A stretch of 40,721 nucleotides of DNA from JBBPXY01 sp038200435. GTDB lineage: Bacteria; Actinomycetota; Thermoleophilia; Solirubrobacterales; Solirubrobacteraceae. Location: contig JBBPXY010000024.1 of NCBI GenBank assembly GCA_038200435.1, positions 1 through 40,721 on the forward strand. The letters run 5' to 3'. Shown one piece after another: positions 36,550 through 40,721 of this stretch. Within the stretch, counting starts at the first letter, position 1, and each line of letters begins with the position of its first letter. Position numbers and translations under genes: made by a program. The notes beneath the pieces were generated by a model that worked only from the letters and a program-made list of their open reading frames with translations, ran no database searches and was not told where the DNA came from.

Positions 36550-36770
36550 CAGAAAGAGGAATGGGGTCCTGACCCGATGCGCGGGCCCGGAGGCCTGGCC
36601 GATATTAGGAGGGCAGGACGCCGCAACGTCTTTCGACAGCGCAGGAGCAGGGCTTGCGGACGGGTTCATGGGTCTAGGATGCGGGGCGTTCTCCACACGG
36701 AGGGCGCCCCGCTCTTGTTGTCGGTGTCCGGCGTCCCGGCCTTGACCGTTGTGGCCGCTTTCCCGCCCAC

Positions 36771-36788
36771 GCTATACTTTCTGAAGTA
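36771..36788 (+). promoter_or_regulatory. 18-bp element shared with cysM, overlapping the -10
   Basis: GCTATACTTTCTGAAGTA. It matches the element before cysM (40103-40120) at 16 of 18 positions, the two differences being T/C. It contains a good -10 (TATACT, 36773-36778; possible -35 TTGTGG at 36749-36754, 18-bp spacer) and the dyad TACTT-N4-AAGTA. This looks like a promoter with an overlapping operator. Confidence 0.6.
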
Positions 36789-36816
36789 CGCCGTCGAGCA
36801 TCCTCCGGAGTCGCCT

Positions 36817-37998
36817 ATGAGCCCGTCAAGCGCCGAACTTCTCCAGCAGATCAAGACCTCGATCACCGAGGTCGACCCGGCTGAAGTTCGCGAGCAGCTG
36901 GGCAATGGGGCCGTGGTCATCGACGTGCGCGAGACCGACGAGCTCGCTTCGGGGCAGCTCCCCGGCGCCAAGCACGTGCCGCGCGGCTACCTCGAGTCAC
37001 GTATCGAGGGCACCGTGCCCGACCGTTCCTCGCACCTGATCCTCTACTGCGCCTCGGGCAACCGGTCCGCCTACGCCGCGCGCACGCTCACGGATGACCT
37101 CGGTTACGAGAACGTCGAGTCGATGACCGGCGGCATCACCCTCTGGAAGGACCGCGGCTACGACGTCGACGTGCCTCGCGCGCTCACCGCCGAGCAGCGC
37201 GACCGCTACTCGCGCCACCTTCTCCTCCCGGAGGTCGGGGCGGAGGGCCAGCAGAAGCTGCTCGACGCCAAGGTGCTGCTGCTGGGCGCCGGTGGCCTCG
37301 GCTCGCCGGCGGCGTTATACCTCGCCGCCGCCGGGGTCGGAACGCTCGGGATCGTCGACAACGACACCGTCGACCTCTCCAATCTTCAGCGCCAGGTCAT
37401 CCACACGACCGCCCGTGTCGGCGAGTCGAAGGTCGATTCGGCCGAGGAGACCATCCGGGCCCTGAACTCCGACGTCGACGTCGTCAAGCACCCGGTGCGC
37501 ATCGACTCATCGAACATCATGGACATCCTGCCGGGCTACGACATCGTCGTCGACGGGCTCGACAACTTCCCCACGCGCTACCTGCTGAACGACGCGTCGG
37601 TGCGCCTGAAGATCCCGGTCGTCTCCGCGAGCATCCTCGGGTTCGACGGCCAGATCTCGGTGTTCAAGCCCTACGACGGGCCGTGCTATCGCTGCCTCTT
37701 CCCGACGCCGCCCCCGGCGGAGCTCGCGCCCTCGTGCGGAGCGAACGGAGTGCTCGGCGTACTGCCGGGCACCATGGGCCTGCTGCAGGCGACCGAAGTC
37801 GTGAAGCTCATCCTCGGCGAGGGCGAGCCGCTGATCGGCCGCCTGCTGCTCTACGACGCGCTGGGCACGACGTTCACCGAGCTCAAGGTGCGCCGGGATC
37901 CCGACTGCCCCATCTGCTCGCGGGCCCCGGACGAGATCTCCGACGAGGAGATGGGCGTCTTCCCCGACTACGAGTCGTTCTGCGCCGCAGCAGGCTAG
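36817..37998 (+). CDS. Rhodanese - MoeB/ThiF adenylyltransferase fusion (MoeZ-like)
   Basis: A 393-residue E1-like enzyme that adenylates and thiolates the C-terminal glycine of a ubiquitin-like sulfur carrier. The rhodanese domain is at the N-terminus (about 15-120) with persulfide Cys78 in YCASGNRS. The MoeB/ThiF domain follows (about 122-393) with the ATP loop GAGGLG at 157-162, Cys307 in SCGANGVLGVLPG and the zinc cysteines 290, 293, 364 and 367. In M. tuberculosis MoeZ and human MOCS3 the rhodanese domain is C-terminal, so the order is reversed here. The partner CysO gene is 12 bp downstream. GGAG lies 6 nt before the ATG. Confidence 0.93.
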   Translation: MSPSSAELLQQIKTSITEVDPAEVREQLGNGAVVIDVRETDELASGQLPGAKHVPRGYLESRIEGTVPDRSSHLILYCASGNRSAYAARTLTDDLGYENVESMTGGITLWKDRGYDVDVPRALTAEQRDRYSRHLLLPEVGAEGQQKLLDAKVLLLGAGGLGSPAALYLAAAGVGTLGIVDNDTVDLSNLQRQVIHTTARVGESKVDSAEETIRALNSDVDVVKHPVRIDSSNIMDILPGYDIVVDGLDNFPTRYLLNDASVRLKIPVVSASILGFDGQISVFKPYDGPCYRCLFPTPPPAELAPSCGANGVLGVLPGTMGLLQATEVVKLILGEGEPLIGRLLLYDALGTTFTELKVRRDPDCPICSRAPDEISDEEMGVFPDYESFCAAAG

Positions 37999-38004
37999 TA
38001 GCAT
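37999..38004 (+). promoter_or_regulatory. -10-like element directly before cysO
   Basis: TAGCAT ends 6 nt before the cysO ATG at 38011, the same spacing and hexamer as before the SigB-type gene (1123-1128). It suggests a second, leaderless cysO transcript besides read-through from the E1 gene. Confidence 0.35.
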
Positions 38005-38010
38005 CGCGCG

Positions 38011-38280
38011 ATGGCCATCATTCGCATACCGCCGGTGCTCCGTCCCTCCGTGGGCGGCGAGAAAGAAGTCAGCGCCGCCGGTGACTCAGTCGGCGACGTG
38101 CTGCGCTCACTTGCCGCCGCGCATCCGCAGACCGAATCACAGCTGTTCTCCGAAGGGCAGCTCAACCGCTACGTGAACGTCTACCTGAACGACGAAGACG
38201 TGCGGGTGCTCGACGGTCTGGACACCGCGGTCGGCGAGTCCGACTCGCTGGTGATCCTGCCGGCCATGGCCGGCGGCTGA
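38011..38280 (+). CDS. cysO: Ubiquitin-like sulfur carrier protein (CysO/MoaD/ThiS family)
   Basis: An 89-residue beta-grasp protein ending in ILPAMAGG. The terminal Gly-Gly is the site of adenylation and thiocarboxylation. The PAMAGG ending and the mid-part RYVNVYLNDEDVRVLDGL resemble M. tuberculosis CysO (which ends in AGG) more than MoaD. In that pathway CysO-thiocarboxylate gives its sulfur to O-phosphoserine on CysM, and the Mec protease then frees cysteine. The E1 gene lies immediately upstream and cysM 1.8 kb downstream; no mec gene is in the window. Confidence 0.92.
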   Translation: MAIIRIPPVLRPSVGGEKEVSAAGDSVGDVLRSLAAAHPQTESQLFSEGQLNRYVNVYLNDEDVRVLDGLDTAVGESDSLVILPAMAGG

Positions 38281-38286
38281 TCCCCT

Positions 38287-38302
38287 CGCGGCTTCGGCCG
38301 CG
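38287..38302 (+). terminator. Hairpin after cysO
   Basis: CGCGGC-TTCG-GCCGCG, a 6-bp perfect stem with a stable TTCG tetraloop, 6 nt after the cysO stop. No T-run follows, so it is either a U-less terminator or a 3'-end stabiliser. Confidence 0.45.
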
Positions 38303-38389
38303 CGGTTGACGGGTCTAGGAAGGAGAGCGGATCGTTCGCGCCCTGGGGCCGAGCGCGAACGTTCATCCACCGGGCCTATGACCCCGGTC

Positions 38390-38403
38390 CACGAACGTTC
38401 GTG
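38390..38403. repeat. 14-bp perfect palindrome in an array of GAACGTTC sites
   Basis: CACGAACGTTCGTG. Two related sites lie upstream: GAACGTTC at 38357-38364 and GATCGTTC at 38330-38337. CGTTCGCGC (38333-38341) and GCGCGAACG (38353-38361) also form a 9-bp inverted repeat with an 11-nt loop. Confidence 0.6.
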
Positions 38404-38486
38404 CCCAGACAGGCGAATCGCTTCCGACGCCGCCCTCCCCAGACCCGAAGCACAGCGCGGCTGAGACGACCCCCCTTAAAGCGAAA

Positions 38487-38514
38487 GGGCCGGTGAGCTC
38501 TCGCCCACCGACCC
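38487..38514 (-). terminator. Rho-independent-like terminator of the ferritin-like genes
   Basis: On the minus strand a 10-pair stem with two mismatches and a 4-nt loop is followed by TTTCGCTTTAAG. It lies 31 bp past the stop of the ferritin-like gene. Confidence 0.55.
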
Positions 38515-38544
38515 TCGGTCGCGTCCTGGTTCTTCAGCCGTCTA

Positions 38545-39174
38545 CTACTTGATGAACGGCTTGACGGCCTTGAGGACCTCGTCCTTGGTCATCGTCTTGT
38601 CGAACGCGTTCGGCGCCGGGCTCATGTCGAGCAGCAGACGGATGGCGGCCGCGTGGCGCGCCTCGATCTGCACGATGGACCCGGCCGCGGCCAGGACTTC
38701 GGTCGACTTGATCATCGGAGCGGCGCCGTTGTAGGCGGACACGCCGGTGTCCTCGAAGACCTGAGCGAGCTTCAGGAAGCTCTTCTGGCCATTGATCGGG
38801 AACGACACGCCCGGCACTGCGGCCGGCTTGCCGCCCAGCTTCTTGATGGTGCCCTTCAGAGTCTCGACGTGCTGTTGCTCTTGGTCACCGAACTTGGTGG
38901 CGGCCTTCTTGGCCTCACCGGACAGGCTGAGGCTCTGAGCCTTCTTGTAGAACGCGGCCTCGAGGTACTCGAGGGTCAGCGCGAAGTTGAGGATCTCAAC
39001 GTCCCCACTTCCCGACTGAGCCAGTGCCTGCGAGACGAACGGCGCGGCGGCCGTCGCTCCGTAGGCGGCAGACGCGGCGAGCGCGCCCTTCATGATGAAC
39101 GATCCACGGGTGACCCCGTGAATCTCGACGCCTGCGAGCAGCTGCTCCGGCGTCGCGAGATCTATATCGGCCAT
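38545..39174 (-). CDS. Exported Ferritin_2 domain protein
   Basis: A 209-residue ferritin-like protein. The N-terminus has TRGSFIMKGALAASAAYGATAAA, a Tat-like signal with one arginine replaced by Gly, ending around AQSGS. The four-helix domain contains ILNFALTLEYLEAAFYKKA (Glu ligands), DQEQQHVETLKGTIKKLGG (E-x2-H) and IVQIEARHAAAIRLLL (E-x2-H), so a diiron site is likely. The family is Ferritin_2 (DUF4439-like group), whose function is poorly known. A GAAAGGAAAC ribosome binding site precedes the ATG. It lies 33 bp after a paralogue, probably on the same message. Confidence 0.9.
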   Translation of the reverse strand: MADIDLATPEQLLAGVEIHGVTRGSFIMKGALAASAAYGATAAAPFVSQALAQSGSGDVEILNFALTLEYLEAAFYKKAQSLSLSGEAKKAATKFGDQEQQHVETLKGTIKKLGGKPAAVPGVSFPINGQKSFLKLAQVFEDTGVSAYNGAAPMIKSTEVLAAAGSIVQIEARHAAAIRLLLDMSPAPNAFDKTMTKDEVLKAVKPFIK

Positions 39175-39207
39175 GTGTCTTTGTTTCCTTTCTCGCGCGG
39201 AAGCGGG

Positions 39208-39915
39208 CTAGCTGACAATGAACGGCTTGACGGCTGCCAGCACCGTCGACATGTCCGCAGGCTTGGCGAAGGCGCCGTCAGGCGTCACCGACTTGCCGAG
39301 CAGCATGTTGAGGGTGGCGGCGTGCCGGGCCTCGACCGTGTGGATCGAGAGAGCGGCGGCCAGGACTTCCTTGCTCTTGATCTTGCCGGCCTGGCCGAGG
39401 TAGGCGGAGGCGCCCAGATCCTCGACCGTCTGCGCCAGCTTGAGCACCGACGAGGCGCTCTTGAGCGGGAACTTGGCCTTCGGCTTGGCGGCTGGCTTGC
39501 CACCGAGCTGCTTGGCCGTGCCCTTGAGGGCCTCGACATGCTTGGCCTCGTCCTCGCCGAACACCTTGATCGTCGAGAGGCTCTTCCCCTTGAACAGCCC
39601 GCTGGCGATGACCTTCTCGTAGAAGCCCGCCTCCAGGTACTCGAGCGTCAAGGCGTAGTTGACGATGTCAATATCGCCACCCGACTTGCTGCTCGAGCCG
39701 CTGTTCGACGACGACGGCGGGGGCGCCGACGACTGGGACGAGCTCGAAGAGCTCTTCTTGCTGCTGCCGCATGCGGCGATCAGCAGGGCAAGCGACGCGG
39801 CTGCGCCACTACCGGTCATCTTCAGGAACTTCTTGCGCGACGAGTCGTCGATTGCGAGCTCCTCGACCGCGCTGCGCTGAGGCGCCTCGGCGTCCTCAAG
39901 CCTTGGATGCGTCAC
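39208..39915 (-). CDS. Ferritin_2 domain lipoprotein, paralogue
   Basis: A 235-residue ferritin-like protein. A Tat-like SRKKFLK motif is followed by a hydrophobic stretch and the lipobox LIAAC, so it is likely a lipid-anchored protein outside the membrane. A Ser/Pro linker (about 48-78) leads to the four-helix domain with IVNYALTLEYLEAGFYEKV, GEDEAKHVEALKGTAKQLGG and IHTVEARHAATLNMLLG, matching the neighbouring paralogue block for block. The GTG at 39915 is chosen because GGAGGT lies 7 nt before it; the longer frame from 39930 would start inside that site. It heads the two-gene minus-strand unit. Confidence 0.9.
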   Translation of the reverse strand: MTHPRLEDAEAPQRSAVEELAIDDSSRKKFLKMTGSGAAASLALLIAACGSSKKSSSSSSQSSAPPPSSSNSGSSSKSGGDIDIVNYALTLEYLEAGFYEKVIASGLFKGKSLSTIKVFGEDEAKHVEALKGTAKQLGGKPAAKPKAKFPLKSASSVLKLAQTVEDLGASAYLGQAGKIKSKEVLAAALSIHTVEARHAATLNMLLGKSVTPDGAFAKPADMSTVLAAVKPFIVS

Positions 39916-40120
39916 GGGTATTACCTCCACGTAGGGATAGAACTAGAAGCGAGCGCCCAACTCGTCTGCTTCGACACGGACTGCTCCTACCGGCCATATT
40001 CGCACTTCTGGCCGGTTACGGATCAATCTGGGGATGTCCTGAGAGGTTCCTAACCAAACGCCTACTACCTCTATATCGCAGTCGCGGGGAAGGCCCGCCC
40101 TAGCTACACTTCCTGAAGTA
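39916..40120. promoter_or_regulatory. Divergent control region, ferritin-like genes / cysM
   Basis: 205 bp, lower in GC than the surroundings. It holds ACCGGCC-N14-GGCCGGT (39989-40016), a TATAT-rich patch near 40070, and the cysM promoter element at 40103-40120. No coding sequence is evident. Confidence 0.5.
40103..40120 (+). promoter_or_regulatory. 18-bp element before cysM, shared with the rhodanese-MoeB gene
   Basis: GCTACACTTCCTGAAGTA, ending directly at the ATG. It contains a -10-like TACACT (40105-40110) and the dyad ACTTC-CT-GAAGT. With transcription starting about 7 nt after the hexamer, the message would have almost no leader. See the twin at 36771-36788. Confidence 0.6.
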
Positions 40121-40721
40121 ATGGCTGATTCGTTCCTCGAGAACAAGCCGTGCGGCGGTCGCTACGGCGACATCGTGCAGGCGATCGGCAACACACCGCT
40201 CGTCGAGCTCAAGCGGCTTTCGCCCAAGCCGGGCGTGCGGATCTGGGCCAAGCTGGAGTCGTCCAACCCCACGGGATCGGTCAAGGATCGCGTCGCGCGG
40301 GCGATGATCGAGGACGCCGAGGAGAAGGGGCTGATCCGGCCGGGGCAGACGATCCTCGAACCCACATCCGGTAACACAGGGATCTCGCTGGCGATGATCT
40401 GCTCGCGTAAGGGCTACCCGCTCAAGGTGGTCATGCCCGACAACGTCACGCCCGAGCGCACGCAGCTGCTGCAGATGTACGGCGCCGAGATCGTCTACTC
40501 CGACGGTGCCAAGGGCTCAAACGGCGCGGTGGAGCTGGCGCTGGAACTGGCGGCCGGCGACGCCTCCTACTACATGCCCTACCAGTACTGAATCCAGGCC
40601 AATCCCGACGCTCACTCCAACGGCACGGCCCTGGTGATCCTCGAGGAGCTCGACGACATCGCTGCGTTCGTCGCCTGCCTGGGAACGGGCGGGACGCTGA
40701 TGGGCAACGGCCGCCGCTTCA
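40121..40721 (+). pseudogene. cysM: Cysteine synthase CysM, interrupted by an in-frame TGA and cut by the window edge
   Basis: A PLP-dependent cysteine synthase of the CysK/CysM family. The first 156 residues are intact: GNTPLVELKRLSP, the PLP lysine Lys55 in NPTGSVKDRVARAMIE, and the phosphate loop PTSGNTG at 81-87. After YYMPYQY a TGA (40589-40591) stands where relatives have Gly (YQYGN). The same frame then continues with clear family sequence (ANPDAHSNGTALVILEELDD, then LGTGGTLMGNGRRF) to the window end. So there is no frameshift, only a stop. Either the gene is truly broken, or there is a sequence error near the contig end. An O-phosphoserine-using CysM partner of CysO is the likely identity from context. 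Confidence 0.85.

Larger units (their letters stand above)
38281..38544. other. Convergent intergenic region with hairpins and GAACGTTC-type palindromes
   Basis: 264 bp between the ends of cysO and the ferritin-like gene. In order: a UUCG-type hairpin (38287-38302), a set of three GAACGTTC-like sites (38330-38403), one copy of a dispersed 15-bp motif (38441-38455), and the ferritin terminator (38487-38514). No coding sequence is evident. Confidence 0.65.

Noticed and set aside
38357..38400. LexA/SOS boxes
   Set aside because: The Gram-positive box has four bases between GAAC and GTTC; here the halves touch, and no repair gene follows.
38390..38403. parS centromere site
   Set aside because: The palindrome CACGAACGTTCGTG does not match the conserved parS core TTTCACGTGAAA.
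40589..40591. Selenocysteine or reassigned TGA codon in cysM
   Set aside because: The family has Gly there, no catalytic Cys is expected, and TGA ends many other genes in the window.

Overview
The window reads as an ordinary chromosomal segment of a very GC-rich actinobacterium. The best fit by gene content and style is the Thermoleophilia / Solirubrobacterales group; this is inferred from the combination of genes (Ku next to topoisomerase IB, WS/DGAT, CysO-type cysteine synthesis, Ferritin_2 proteins with Tat-like or lipoprotein signals, an ECF sigma factor fused to a zinc anti-sigma domain) and not from any marker sequence. TGA, TAG and TAA all serve as stops and GTG starts are frequent. 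I see no rRNA, tRNA, insertion sequence, prophage or CRISPR array. A gene is cut at each edge, so this looks like a contig or an excised piece.

Layout. 1-4.6 kb (+): the end of a ferritin-like gene, an aldo/keto reductase, a SigB/SigF-type stress sigma factor, a HAD phosphatase, Ku and topoisomerase IB. 4.6-8.3 kb: a large secreted PKD-domain protein (-) divergent from a GT4 glycosyltransferase (+). 8.3-15.3 kb (+): gltB-gltD (glutamate synthase), a GlsB/YeaQ-type membrane protein and a flavin reductase-like protein. 15.3-21 kb: a small secreted protein (-), then a flavin monooxygenase, TetR regulator and zinc-knuckle protein that overlap one another (+), a sigma/anti-sigma/membrane fusion and an unknown protein. 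21-24 kb (-): a tight five-gene run STAS, FxsA, DUF7064-like, HAD, unknown. 24-27.7 kb: a MIP18/SufT-like protein, a secreted subtilase and a WS/DGAT acyltransferase. 27.9-32.3 kb (+): acyl-CoA dehydrogenase, M28 peptidase, ispH, metallophosphoesterase. 32.3-36.7 kb: gluQ with a cysteine-less thioredoxin-fold protein (-), a 54-residue small protein (+), then SCO1 and a two-component system (-). 36.8-40.7 kb: a rhodanese-MoeB fusion, cysO, two exported ferritin-like proteins (-) and a cysM that carries an in-frame TGA near the window edge.

How the genes fit together. The rhodanese-E1 protein, CysO (C-terminal GG) and CysM are three parts of the protein-thiocarboxylate route to cysteine known from Mycobacterium tuberculosis. 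The first and last of these share a nearly identical 18-bp element at their promoters. GltB/GltD assimilate ammonia. WS/DGAT and acyl-CoA dehydrogenase make and break acyl-CoA and diverge from a region holding a long inverted repeat. Several genes (Ku, glycosyltransferase, MIP18, cysO, probably sigB and cysM) have a -10-like hexamer ending about 6-10 nt before the start codon, suggesting leaderless mRNAs. Ku and the GlsB-like gene also share a GNNT...GGGTA promoter pattern like that of SigB/SigF, whose gene lies just upstream of ku.

I did not find a clearly new multi-gene defence or metabolic system. The items most worth a second look are the repeated 18-bp cysteine-gene element, the interrupted cysM, the sigma/anti-sigma fusion, the cysteine-less DipZ-like protein, the subtilase with Asp in the oxyanion position, the two genes whose only nearby start is a CTG overlapping the upstream stop, and several strong intergenic inverted repeats.
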